NCBI GenBank assembly: GCA_037903475.1
Contig: JBAJFG010000231.1
Span: forward strand, 1-64,000
Origin: Ancylostoma caninum
Taxonomy: Eukaryota > Nematoda > Chromadorea > Rhabditida > Ancylostomatidae
DNA length: 64,000 nt
Direction: 5' to 3'
The position numbers and the translations under genes are program-made. Under the pieces are notes generated by a model that worked only from the letters and a program-made list of their open reading frames with translations, made no database searches and had not been told where the DNA came from. This document shows, one piece after another, positions 43,537-54,810 of the stretch (within the stretch, counting starts at the first letter, position 1; every line of letters starts with the position of its first letter).

Positions 43537-44197
43537 CTCAGACATTCGGGCGTTTGGAGCGGTGTACCAGACCACTTTTGACCGATGCAGGCTTCCGGCA
43601 GGTGGTCGCAAGTGGAGCACCAATACTTGCTGAAGGTGCGAATGAAGCAGGAAAACCTGCTGTGAGCACGCATGAGGCAGGGTGTATGCGGGTTAGCCTG
43701 CACCCTGTTTTTTTTTTCTCCATTGCTGGCAACCGAAGCATATATAAGCCGGCTGACTGCTGTGAAAGCTAAGTCTAGTCTTGACGAGTCCTACGGGACT
43801 TGTCTGGCCAACTGAGGCCCGTTTGAAACTGTGGCCCAGTGTACCGTTTGGCCAGACAAGATGCGTGGGATGCGGCCGCGTGCCGACGTGGCGCGGACGG
43901 TAAAATCCGCTCCGCCGCAGATGTCCGGCTCGTCGAGCGCTGGCATAAGGAACACACACGTGCCCAGCGAACTCATTTTTGTACTATTTTTGTAATCACC
44001 GGTTGCAAAAAAAAAAGAACGTGACCTGTCTTAATCCTGCCGTCCCCGTAGCAGGATCACGGCAGGTCAAATGCAGGATTTACATTTGCCAACGGCGGAA
44101 TGGGCGCGCCAACTCAGCCCACTTTTGCGTTTGTCCCGCAGGTGTCATGCCGCGAGGCACGGTGTGGGCCGGCGCTCCAAACGCCCGAATGTCTGAG
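43537..44197. mobile_element. CTCAG-ended inverted-repeat element, 661 bp
   Basis: The 25-base end CTCAGACATTCGGGCGTTTG then GAGCG is exactly inverted at the right. GA flanks both sides (43535-43536, 44198-44199). It shares the CTCAG start and a 2-bp duplication with the 22851 and 44486 elements but not their body. Inside, CTTGTCTGGCCAA and TTGGCCAGACAAG (43799-43858) form another inverted pair. Confidence 0.7.
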
Positions 44198-44485
44198 GAC
44201 AAAAGGTGCACTCGCCTGTCCTTCAATTAACAAAAAAAGCCATCATGATTTAAAATAGATACCGAATTCGTGACCATAACGAAGAATAGCTCTTGTCTGT
44301 AATTTTTGAGAATACTCGGAAAAGTTCATTATTTGCCGTATCTATAATTGTTCAATCACAACTAAAATGGCGCTATGCTACAAAATAGATATCAAATTCG
44401 TAATCAGCATGTCGAGTAACCCCCGGATGAATGTTGTTTCCCAAATTAGCATTTTTTTCAGAATCGAGATTACATCTTACACCCC

Positions 44486-45828
44486 CTCAGGCAATAACAC
44501 AGGGCGACCCGACGACGATTACCCGCTGACCCCACACGTTATCCTCGGGTCGCCCTACAATCACCGTCGGGTCGTACTGTAAATGCTGTCGGCTCACCCG
44601 CTCTTCAAGTCAGTAATTGACAGTTAAAGTCAAAATCGAACCTACCTGCGCGTACATAATCGTGGCAGCTTGGAGACAAGAAGATTTCAACATTAGCATG
44701 TCCGAAAGGGAAAATGCAAACTTTCTGATCCCCACCCAATGCTTTATCACAGCCTTTTCAACCTTCGAGATTCGAACCAGTCCTGCACACCGAATTATTT
44801 TTTGGAAATCCGCTTTCTTATCCACTCGACCATTCGTGTCGACAAACCATGCCGTTTTGATTTCAGTGTTGTTCTCGTCATCACTCCGGAAAACATAGAG
44901 GATGTGGAGGTCCATCTTGCGAGATAAGCGGGTCCATTTCAGGGTACTAAAGGTCCACCAAGATCCATTGTGAACGCGGGGCCCTCCACAGTAAGAAATT
45001 CTAGCTCCATTTCGTAGACACTCTGTTTTTTTTACCCATTGCATCTCCTCCTTAGTCAAATGTATGCGTATAAGGCACTAGTGGTCCGGATTTCCTGGCC
45101 ATCCTACTCCATAAGACTAACCAAAAATGAGAATGGTGATGTCAGGGAGATATACGGATGCACAGACAATCAGAAGACCAAGAATAGCATGCCGCAGCAC
45201 AGAGAGCGGTTCCTGACCACTGAATCCTTCTACGGCTTTATTAGGGATCAATTTTACTCGTTGTCGACTTTTTTTGGATTTCACAAGTCCTTATCATAAT
45301 ACGCACAATCCTCGTTCAAACTCGATATGCAACCAGTGATTTTGTTCGGAGGCTCATCGAAAATTTTGACTTGTTCCCCAGAAACCACTGTTTGGAAACA
45401 TACAATAGAATAGCTCAAGTGTTTTCATTCCGAGTCATCTAAATTTCTTGCAAATCTGCCTACAAGAAAAATGACCATAACTACCAAATATTTCTGATGA
45501 AATCAAAAGGATACCTTGCCACAGCTTTTGTGTCCCCTTGACATGAAAATCTCTTTCCCTAATGCGCCATTGGAGATGTTACCTTTATGTCTTGATCTCC
45601 GCAAGCTTTGCCTTCGGGTCACCCGGTAGTTTTTAGTATTTCCTCGGCTCACCCGGTGGGTTCCTATCATGCCCTCGGCTCGCCCGGTATTCCGTCTAAT
45701 GCCCTCGGTTCGCCCGGTCCCTCACGTAATTCCTTCCGATCGCGACAAGCGACGCTCACAAATTCGGTAGCTCGGGTGGCCCGCTCAGGCCGATTTGGCC
45801 GTCGGGTCGCACGTTGTTCTTGCCTGAG
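44486..45828. mobile_element. CTCAG-ended inverted-repeat element, copy 2
   Basis: The left end CTCAGGCAATAACACAGGGC then GACCCGACG is matched, inverted at the right, by CTCAGGCAAGAACAACGTGC then GACCCGACG. The flanks are CC (or CCC) on both sides. The body aligns with copy 1 at 22851-24539 throughout. It contains the longer form of the shared frame (44610-45059) and the TCGCCCGG tandem block. Confidence 0.75.
44610..45059 (-). CDS. Frame of the CTCAG element, longer copy
   Basis: 149 residues on the minus strand: MTKEEMQWVKKTECLRNGAR, GPRVHNGSWWTFSTLKWTRL, then MDLHILYVF and the region shared with copy 1, ending QVGSILTLTVNY. It is unbroken for 450 bases and co-linear with copy 1. No known transposase, RT or DNA-binding domain is recognised. 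It may be the C-terminal part of an element protein whose upstream part is lost. Confidence 0.4.
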   Translation of the reverse strand: MTKEEMQWVKKTECLRNGARISYCGGPRVHNGSWWTFSTLKWTRLSRKMDLHILYVFRSDDENNTEIKTAWFVDTNGRVDKKADFQKIIRCAGLVRISKVEKAVIKHWVGIRKFAFSLSDMLMLKSSCLQAATIMYAQVGSILTLTVNY

Positions 45829-46600
45829 CCCGTGCATCAAGAAACGCGACGGTTACGGCGAGGGGAGTCCCTGGGGGGATGCGGCCAGCTCGGCTGCGAG
45901 CCACAACCGCAATTAAAGGTGCGAGCGAGTTGCGAAGAAGCTGATGATCCATGGAGCATATCTCTAGCTTCTCGCTGTTAATTGGACCGCACCAACTGCT
46001 CTCCACCCGCAAGGGATGTCTCCTTCTGCTTTCTTAATCACAGGCACGTGGAATCATCCGCTCCAGGCCCAGCCTAAATCCTTACGACCTAGTCTAACTG
46101 CATTCCAATCATTCGGGTAACATGAAAACTTTTGAATTAAATGGTCGTCACTGCTGATGGCGCCGATGAGTAAGCCGGACAACAAACAAGATAAGGTGAT
46201 AAAACGTTTTATGGAAGTTGACAAGTGTTCACCAAACGTCGTCTTTCCTGTGTTTCTTGCCTGCTACCTCTGATTTCACAAGGAAGCTGGAATTATAATT
46301 AATATTTTTATTGATGTTAGTTCCTCTCTGGGTCCCCAAAACGACGGAGACCCCACTTTTTTCCCACGCCCCTCCCCCTTGACTCCCGCCCATTTTCTGT
46401 GTCCGCTACTGACAAATAGTTATATTAAGAGTAGTGATAATAGGTTGATTTTAAGCGTATTGTGAAAATTATGTCAAACTGCATGGTCCCATGTTTTTAA
46501 TAAATGTAACAATTATGAAATTCATTTAAAAAACAACCAATATTATTGGAATCATACGTAATAATTGGGATTATTGACAATATTATTGGGATCTTTGTTA
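45829..46600. other. Unassigned; partial hAT MITE at 46292-46410
   Basis: 46292-46410 carries the right half of the CAGTGGCGGAC MITE (GGGTCCCCAAAACGACGGAG to TGTCCGCTACTG). The rest (45830-46290) has no recognised feature. Confidence 0.5.
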
Positions 46601-46603
46601 ATA

Positions 46604-47875
46604 TTAGGTTGTCACATAAAAAAAATGGCCGCAACCTAGTAGTGAATTTTTGGATGTTCATAGATCCATTAATACAGAATCTAGATAGACAAGCCTTGGA
46701 CTGAAGAGCAAGATCTGCTCTATCCGTACCCTAAAAAAGCTTCCTCAATTATTCTTTCTATGGTTTCTGCAGACGAAAATGTACGATGAGGCAAAATATG
46801 GCTTATGTGTTCTCTCAATTTTTAGACTTTTTTCACCCTAATAGGATAAAAGCCAGATTTGGTGTTGGCTTGGCATTTGGCCAGGTAGTCGTGTTGTAAG
46901 CGCGCAGAAGCTGTGACTAGAGAAAGACGTCCAGAACGATACGGGTTCTCAAATTTGACCAGGTGATGGTCACGAAACTTGTCAGAAACGAAAGCATTGT
47001 TCTGGCGGCGAAACGAGAATTCTGGAACGGTCCGTAAAAGTGTTAGCAGCCTATGTTGGATGCAACTAAATCACTGGTCGCTCTGCCTTCTTGGCAGCCA
47101 AACATGCCAAAAAATGGGCAGAGTGGATTTTGAACAAAAGTATTGCTGGTCAGTGTTTCACTTGCGACACCATTTACTTTAATCCCTCTACTAAACACTG
47201 TTGCGAAATTTTCCGGAAAAGTAGGCCACTTTTAGTGATGAGTAGACATTGCTTATTAAAATGGAATTTTGTTTTGTTTTTTATCGCTGAGGGAGATCTG
47301 GATAAATTTAACAAACCTCGACATCTCAGAGAAAGGTGATTTTTTCTGATAGATGAGATACTGCCCGAGGTGTTCAACAGTAGCAAAACCAGGCTATGAG
47401 TAGAATTTACTAAATGCCTCGCCTATTGCCATTTCGAGTTTGGCTTCGAGATTCGGTTGAAAATGCCTCATTTCTGGTGAGCAGAAGTGCATGTCCACTA
47501 GCGAGGCGGGCATATCTACACAGGTTCACATCCTACCAAGAAAAATTTCACTGAGTGAGACGTTGGATCTCTCCTTGTAATATTGTGTTGGCCAGGCCTT
47601 TGCCTAATAGAGTATCCTTTCGAGCTTGCGATGAACTCAGTTTTCGGTTAGAAAATTCTTGCCAATCAATGTGTAGTGAAAATTGACCTTTCGCACTTCG
47701 TTGACTCCTGTGATTTAGGCTTTTTTTCCTTACATGAGTTTCATTCTACTGCTAAAATGTACAGGAAATCTGATCATAATTCTTTTTATTCCAAGGGAAA
47801 ATCTCAAGTCTGAGCTGAGTTACGCGCCTTAGAATGCGCACCTCCAAAACGGCCATTATTTATGGGACAACCTAA
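46604..47875. mobile_element. mariner-like element, 1.27 kb, TA-flanked
   Basis: The left end TTAGGTTGTCACATAAA and right end (inverted) TTAGGTTGTCCCATAAA both continue to AATGGCCG. TA lies at each edge (46602-46603, 47876-47877). Length and TTAGGTTGTCCCATAA ends are typical of mariner. No intact transposase motifs are readable, so it is decayed or non-autonomous. A second inverted copy lies at 60085-61087. Confidence 0.8.
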
Positions 47876-47910
47876 TAGATTGATTCTACTTGTTGTTATT
47901 TATTGATTAA

Positions 47911-48894
47911 TCTGTATATATAAAAGCGAAAGTTTGTGTGTGTGTTTGTTTGTATGTTTGTATGTTCGGAATAGAAATCGCGGAGGATGAACCGATCGGA
48001 ACCAAATTTTGCACGTAGGTTCTTCGGGGGCCGGCGGAGGTTATAGGCTACTTTGCGCCTGGGATTATCGATTGGCTTATCGATTATGTCGATTTTATTG
48101 ACTCTTCACTCTTCTTGACTAGGGACTAGCGAGAACATGCCTACTGAAGTATCTCAATGCGCTGAACACGAATACGACCACCATTTTGCGCCAAATCATC
48201 GATTTATTGATTTTATTGATTTTTCGCTATCACTGCCCACGGGGTGGTAAAGACACTGGGGCATCTCAATGCACTGAACACGAATATGGCAACCACACTG
48301 TCTACTGGGGCATCTCAATGCACTGAACACGAATATGGCAACCATTTTGCATGACACTATCGATTTATCGGTTTTATTGATTTTTCGCCATACTTGCCCA
48401 GGAGGCGATGAGGACATGTCTACTGGGGCACCTCAATACGCTGAACACGGATATGGCAACCATTTTGAGCGAAATATCGACTTATTGATTCCATTGATTT
48501 TTCACTATTCTTACCCACTGAGGGGTAAAGACATGTCTACCGGGGTATCGCAATGCGCTGAACACGGATATGATAACGGTTTTGACCGTAATATCGATTT
48601 ATCTGTTATATTGACTTTTCGACATTCTTGCACACGGGTCGGTGAAAATGTGCCTTCTGGGACTTTCTGAAACGCTGAACGTGGATGAGGCAAGCACTTT
48701 ATAAGAATTTGTTTACCGGTCAAGCAACTTCACCCCATTTTTTGAGGGAAGGGGGGCAGGGTGAAGGAGGGTCACTTGAGCTGATTACCAAATGATGAAC
48801 ATTTTGAAAGAATTTTTTGGTCCAACAAATGTTGGCATCAGCTTTAAATGGCCGGGAGATTGAACACCCAAGCGAAGCCGGGTACACCGTCCAG
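47911..48894 (+). mobile_element. Non-autonomous Helitron, plus orientation
   Basis: It starts TCTGTATATATAAAAGCG after A (47910). It ends with the hairpin ACCCAAGCGAAGCCGGGT, then ACACCGT and CCAG followed by T. A 5' TC, a 3' hairpin about 10 bases before CTRR and insertion between A and T are Helitron hallmarks; here CTRR has drifted to CCAG. The body has GAAATCGCGGAGGATGAACC near the start and about four units of an approximately 117-bp array. No Rep/helicase. Confidence 0.85.
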
Positions 48895-49700
48895 TTGTCG
48901 ATAATAATGACAATTAAGTTAAAAAATTATAATAGCGCATTATTATACTTGTTAATGTCATTACTGCCGTTTTTGTTATTTATTTATTAATATTTTCATA
49001 CGTATAAAGGTGATGCCTACTCAGACAATGCAGCGGGCTGACGGCGGTACAAGGTGCGGGACGGGCTGACCGCACACAAAAACTGGCTGACCACGGTCCT
49101 TAGTCGAAAGTTTGGCTGATCGCTCCTTCGTCAAAGATTTGACTGACCGCGGTACAGTCCGCGGTCAGCCAAATTGCAGTGCAGGCTATGCCCGTATAAT
49201 GTACGGTGTAACCTTTGTGAACATAGTGGCAGTGATAAGCGGTATGTATTACATCTAAAACGACACTCTTTCTCTGACGATGTTGAAGAGACCAGGGAGT
49301 ATCTCCCATCCCTTTCTTGCTGAAGGAGCGAAACCCACCCCAGCTTGCGGGGAGTGGATGCCACTTTTTAGATATTTTCGGAGTGAAGCTCTCATTATGA
49401 GGGCTTAGTCATTGATATTATGTACTTCGTGAACGGCATCTCAAGAATAAAAGTGAATTCAGTCGATGCTGTTCTTTCTATCTTTAAAAATTCTTTAAAA
49501 ATGTTTGTAATGCGCAATTCCCAACGACAAAAGTGGAAGAGGTTTCCGTAATCTTGGGGACACAGATGGAGTGGATGGGGTGGAAAATAGCTAATAAAAA
49601 TTATAGTGAAAACTATAACAAAACAAACAATTAAGATTATACTAATACAATGATATATTAGCATATTCAGACTGTAACTTCGTCATAAATGGGGCTTTTT
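48895..49700. other. Unassigned; GACCGCGG palindrome and MITE debris
   Basis: TGACCGCGG-TACAGT-CCGCGGTCA (about 49142-49165) is a perfect hairpin amid several GGCTGACCG repeats. 49520-49690 resembles a strongly eroded CAGTGGCGGAC MITE (minus strand). Confidence 0.4.
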
Positions 49701-49710
49701 TCGTAAATAG

Positions 49711-49885
49711 TGTGGAGTTTGCTCAATACTGCTCCTATATGTACGATCTCAAGAGTTTTTATTCCGATTCTGGAGAAAAAATCAAATTTAAATTTGAGTT
49801 CCAGTTCATTGCTAATGTTTCCGCTTCTTCTGATCCTGTGCATTACATAGAATCGACATATCTATCGATCACTTGGAGGAAGCCG
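49711..49885 (+). CDS. Candidate exon, unassigned
   Basis: Acceptor GTAAATAG and donor CCG|GTAAAA bound 175 bases. The frame reads VEFAQYCSYMYDLKSFYSD, GEKIKFKFEFQFIANVSAS and YLSITWRKP. Composition is protein-like, with alternating aromatic and charged residues as in a beta-rich secreted domain. No family recognised and the acceptor is weak. Confidence 0.3.
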
Positions 49886-50068
49886 GTAAAATGAGCGTTT
49901 GTCCCGACATTTTGTATGTCACTAGAAAGACATCCTTTTCGCCGACTTTGAGAGTTTCCGACCAATGACTGATGACTTCTTCGATGTGTAACATCTTGAT
50001 TTCTAATTTTTTATTGTTTATTGTCTGCATTCTTTAATCACACCAGCATAATGAATATCTAGCCTTAC

Positions 50069-50334
50069 CTGCGAAAAGTTGCTGATTTCTTCACATCTCC
50101 ATCGAACAACTTCGTCCAATCGCCAGCTGGATGTTCTCCACAGTAGTTCCATCCTTCCCGCTCCTGATATTCTTGTGTGTCGATAGCGACGATGTGAGGA
50201 GAATCATTGCTTTGCCATACGGTCCACGCTTGCCAAATGCGTATTGGACCGGGTCCTCGCACACTGTTTGTAGTAGGGTGTGTTGGAGGCAGAGGCTGGA
50301 GGACTGACCGCCCTCGGTCACACACGGTGCAGAA
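50069..50334 (-). CDS. Internal exon, unassigned conserved-looking protein
   Basis: Acceptor AAATCAG and donor CAG|GTAAGG bound 266 bases. The frame is open throughout: FCTVCDRGRSVLQPLPPTHP, RGPGPIRIWQAWTVWQSND, PHIVAIDTQEYQEREGWNYC and GEHPAGDWTKLFDGDVKKSA. It has many tryptophans, paired cysteines and good splice signals, so it is very likely a real exon of a minus-strand gene. The family is not recognised; neighbouring exons are not found. It ends in phase 2. Confidence 0.6.
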
Positions 50335-50399
50335 CTGATTTCTGATTTGATTTAGAATTTGATTTCTGATCCCATGACGTCAATTGTTCCCTATGTAGG

Positions 50400-51640
50400 T
50401 GGCTACAGGTGTATAGTTGTCCATCCTGAAGGTTTCTAACAAAAAAAAAGAAAGAGTTCTAAGAGTAATGAAAGTCTAGAGTGTCACAACCTTTCCCGAC
50501 CACCTAATAATAGGTGTTACGGCCCAAACGGTGCTGTGCTTTGCCGGACGTAGCTTTGGTGCTGCAGAGCCAGCTCTATGTATGCTAACCATGAAGACCT
50601 TTCTGTATTTTCTAAACCGTGAAGAAATGGGATGCACTTGATTTTGGCTGTACGTCAGAAATCCGTGGACTGCGAGGCAAAGAACTGGGTCGGGCAGTGC
50701 TAGAGGTCACTGACTTTGGCAAATCGGTTCTCGCACAATACACTCTTGTGACCCGATAACCGGCGCATGGTTAGAGCTAGATTTACGCCGTAATTAAAAA
50801 TTGCTCTGCGAGCTCATCGCCTTTCCGAAGAGTTCACTAACAAAATTAAGGCGTCCTCCACGGTATGACAAAATGGTGGAAAAATGGAAGGAATGCCACT
50901 TCGCTTCAACTCCAGAGAGAAAATGGCATAATCGAAATTTTGGAATACCAAGTTTGGTGCCTGTGCCTGAGACCGCTTGAAAATAAAATGGGAAGAAAAA
51001 GTATCTGGGAGAATAAGAATGGCTCGAGATTACTCCAGCCAAATTTGGTTTGTCTCATGCACGATTATGGTAGAATTATTACTCGTGCAAGTATAGTTGC
51101 CGAATTTGCATTCTTGAAGGGTTCACTCCGTTCGAAGTTAATTACATTTTCAAAATGAGATGTAAAAAGAGGTCCCACATTTCAGAACGTTCGCGGTATC
51201 ATGCGCTTCAAATGAGTATCTAGACATGCGCGATATCTAATCGGTATTCATTCATTAGAAGCCTTTGAAAATGCCCATGCGGAAACAGCGGAAACTTATG
51301 TTACAACCTAATAGTTTCGCGATCTCATCATCTCAATAATCGGTGCAGCTGATCTAGTGGCGACATTCTCTCGGACAATGGTGAGCTACAAAAAATTTTG
51401 GCTACATTCTGATATGCGGGAATGAGGGTTCGTATACTCGTCCGCTCAATTATTCTAGAGTTTGCCAGTTCACAAAACTTCCGCGCTCAACTCGTTACAC
51501 ATTCATGTCTTGTTTCAAATTCTAACGAGCCTGGCTCGTGTCGGTGGGATTACAACCATCTCCTGCGTTTCCATTACGAATATGAACACTAAGGGAGGTG
51601 ACAGTTCCCGTCCACTGTAAGTGAGATAACGGTCAGTAGT
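50400..51640. other. No confident feature
   Basis: Two overlapping frames on opposite strands (50794-51042 minus, 50865-51158 plus) look equally plausible and neither has supporting splice signals. No element ends were seen. Confidence 0.3.
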
Positions 51641-51665
51641 TACAAAATTGTACTATTTTCAGAAT

Positions 51666-54600
51666 ATGTTAGCGTACTGCTTGATTGTGACCACCTTCAC
51701 AATCGCAGCTGGTTTCGAGTGTGGAATTACGACTAAATCTCAAAATTACACGATATGGAGACCGCATCCAGAAAAATTACGCAAAACCCCCGTAAGTCAG
51801 AGGGTAAGTGTGGTATTGATAGCAGTTACACAGCATAGCGAAGATATGAATGTGGTCTCTTAACCATTCAACAAATCTATGATCGAATTTTTTTTCTCGC
51901 TAGTCTCACTAACTTTCATTTTCATATTTTTCCCAGATACGCATGTTTATTGTTGGTGGCACAAGGGCTCCACCAGAAGCCTGGCCTTGGCACACTTTGA
52001 TTAAGTACAGAAGTTTGAACGATGGTAAGCATTTTGTGAAAGCTTGTGCAACAACTACATATATGCCTAGCGGTCCACTTACGTATGTACCGTAAAATGA
52101 GATGTGGGAAAGTATCCGACAACATTGCCTGCATGGGCTAACATATAGCATTCCTTACAAATTCACCTACTATTATCCTACTGAAAGCATGCAATATATG
52201 ACCAAGTGAGGCCTTCTTTGGTAAACTTTGCAAATCGAGGGCTAATCGAAGACAAATACTCACTTCAAACTATTAGGTTGGTGCACACAAAGGGACTGTC
52301 GAGGTTATCTTACAAAGATCACCTTGAAGCTCTAGGAGCGCACCAGGGCTGTGCGTTAGAAAAATCTCAGATTTCGTTAATCCGTTAATTCGTTGCGTTG
52401 GGCCAAAAATGGCCGTTACGCGTTAATGCGTTAATCCGTTAATTCGTTAGAAGACGTATTTGCGAATATTTTGATAAGCTTCATCAACTGTAACAAGTAG
52501 TCGAGGTACCTGACCAAAGCAAATAAGCTGTAGATTCAACAAAAAGTTGAAGCAAATGCCAACGTTGTTTACTTCTGGCTCTGAAAAAATGGTGTAGCAA
52601 GATGGACACATTCAACAAATGATAATTTCTCGTCAATGCATACAGAAAGACAAACAAAGGCAATCGTCAGGCGACTGAAAAAAGACAATTGTTGGGAATT
52701 TCTTTGGTTAAGAGTTGGATTATTTTGCCTCACAACTTCCACAATAATTCTTTGGCAAAAAGAAGGGATGAGAATTTTTAAGATGTTATGCTCCATAAGA
52801 GAAAGTGAGAGAATCAAAGGACAATGCGCGTAGAGGTATCCCAGAATCCTAGTATAGGTATGTTATTGTGCAAAAAGTGCAGTTTTTTCCCAAATTTCTA
52901 CAGTCAAGCTGGTTCGTAAATCCGACACAAACCTACTGCTGAGTAGAGATGCTCGCACTCATTTACCGGTGCCGAAATTCATGTGCCAACATTTTGATAA
53001 GAGGGAATGTCGTGGTGTCAATATCGCTGCTCTACTGTTCAGAAGGATCAATAAAGAATGATGAATTATGCGCAAGGTATTCGTCCACTTCCTGCAATAG
53101 TTGCAGATTCATGAAAGTTCCCATTCGTATATCTATCCTCAGCACAGTATACAGCTATACTCGCCGCCATGGCTTTAGTTCATGAAAGCTAAGATGATAA
53201 GATGTCCATGAAGGCAAATTAGGGTGCCTACCTTCTTCTTGTGCCTTCGGGTGCCTTACTACAGATCATTTTACACAATCCTCGTGATTATGCGTATCAT
53301 CTGCTGTTTACGATAAATTACGATAAAGTTGTGTGGGGCGGGAAATGTACGCATTTCTGGTACTATTTGGCCTACTAACGAAACGGATTCTAATGGATTT
53401 TTGGGGTTTTTCGTTGATTCGTTACGTTAGGCCATAAATGGCCGTTACGCGTTAATGCGTTAATTCGTTATGCTAGTAACGCAGAGCTCTGGAGCGCACA
53501 CTCTAGCACTCGGACAAAAAATAGCCGATTTTGTCTATATTTATAAGTTGACGACAGGGGAAAGTGACCTCAGGCTGTACGACATTTTTGAAAGGCCGAC
53601 TATGTATGTCAGAAGTTACAAGAGGCCATGCATTCTGAGATGTCCATCTAACTCCCCCTCCCTTCTACCCCACCCATAGAATGTGGTTAGATCGGTCTTT
53701 TTGTTGAATTCTCAGTTTATGTCATCTTTCATACTCTGCTTTCGAAATGTTAACTGATATTATTAATAAACATATATGAATAAATGTAATCAATGCGGCT
53801 TTTTTTCGCGACCTGTTTTCTCGTTAAAGATTAGCTCGTTTCGAATGTTTTTTTTTCATGAAAACAACCCACTTTTTTCATTTATTGGAGGTGCTATCGA
53901 AAATCATATCTATTATAGTTTATGTTTGCCATCATATGTTCTATCACTGCGGGAAAGGTTGAGATGCATCACAGTCGTTTTGGGATCTCAGCAAGACTTC
54001 TACCGAATGAACAATCAGCAACGCGGAGTTAGAAGGCGATTCAAATTCATAAGATAGAAACTTCAGAGATGATGAGGGAAGAGATCGCCCATCAAATTCC
54101 AAGCATCAGGAACTTTGGCAGCCGCGGATGAGGACGAAGGCATGACAACGAGAGCGTTAGTTGAAGACTCCAATGTGGATCATTCGACTATCGTTCTTCT
54201 TCTCAAGAAGCTCTTAAAACATGGAGATTGGGTGAATGGATCCTCACGAACTCTCAGACAGAAACAAAGCTGAACGCCGATTTTCCGTAGCTAGACCAGC
54301 AGGAGACATTTCTGAAGAACCTCAATCGAACGTCATTCTCTTCCACGGCTCCCAAAATTTCCTCATTTGATCGTCGAGCTCTTCCTTCTTTATATGTTGG
54401 GATCGTACCTTCTTGCTTCAACTTCTACAACATTTTTCGGCTTGGCTTTGCTGATTTTTCTTCATCCAAAATCTCATTGACATTGCCAAATGATTGTGCT
54501 GCATTCCAGCTTTTCCCGGAATGATAACGCATGCAGTGACGAATGTAGACAAGAATAGGATCTTCACCGAGTGGAAGAAGAGGATTATTTGCAAGAAAAA

Positions 54601-54810
54601 TCGTTTAAGAAGCGTCTTTTTTTTACGCGAAGAGACGTCGCAAAAATTAATAATTATGTACCAAATTAAGTTTTGGAAAAGAGGCGTCACTTTTCAATTG
54701 GTTAATTTTAGAATAGTGACCTGAAAACGTTTTCTTGCAGGCAAGTTCTACGTTTGCGGTGGATCCCTAATTTCAGAAAATTATGTGCTTACCGCTGCTC
54801 ACTGTGCTGT
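51666..54810 (+). CDS. Trypsin-like serine protease (S1 family), first three exons
   Basis: Exons are 51666-51791, 51937-52024 and 54741-54810, all in phase with GT-AG introns. The ATG at 51666 follows CTATTTTCAG by three bases, suggesting a spliced-leader site. Residues 1-16 (MLAYCLIVTTFTIAAG) form a signal peptide, so the product is secreted. Exon 2 has the activation region FIVGGTRAPPEAWPWHTLI. Exon 3 has CGGSLISENYVLTAAHC with the catalytic histidine. The usual Arg/Lys directly before IVGG is replaced (RMF-IVGG), so the activating cleavage may differ. The Asp and GDSGGP exons are not found in the remaining 9 kb, which is mostly transposons. The gene continues beyond the window or is broken. 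Intron 2 (2.7 kb) holds a hAT element and a mariner relic. Confidence 0.8.
52344..53491. mobile_element. Non-autonomous hAT element in protease intron 2
   Basis: The left end CAGGGCTGTGCGTTAG and right end (inverted) CAGAGCTCTGCGTTAC are bounded by a perfect 8-bp duplication GAGCGCAC (52336-52343 and 53492-53499). Subterminal GCGTTAATGCGTTAAT repeats and GGCC.TAAATGGCCGTTACG occur at both ends. The 1148-bp interior has no recognised transposase. Confidence 0.9.
54142..54273 (+). pseudogene. mariner transposase fragment (pre-catalytic helix-turn-helix)
   Basis: The frame TTRALVEDSNVDHSTIVLLL then KKLLKHGDWVNGSSRTLRQK matches the mariner segment ALA..L.V.HSTV...L..LGK....WVPHEL..Q. It stops at TGA 54271-54273. 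It lies in protease intron 2; the rest of the element was not delineated. Confidence 0.6.
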
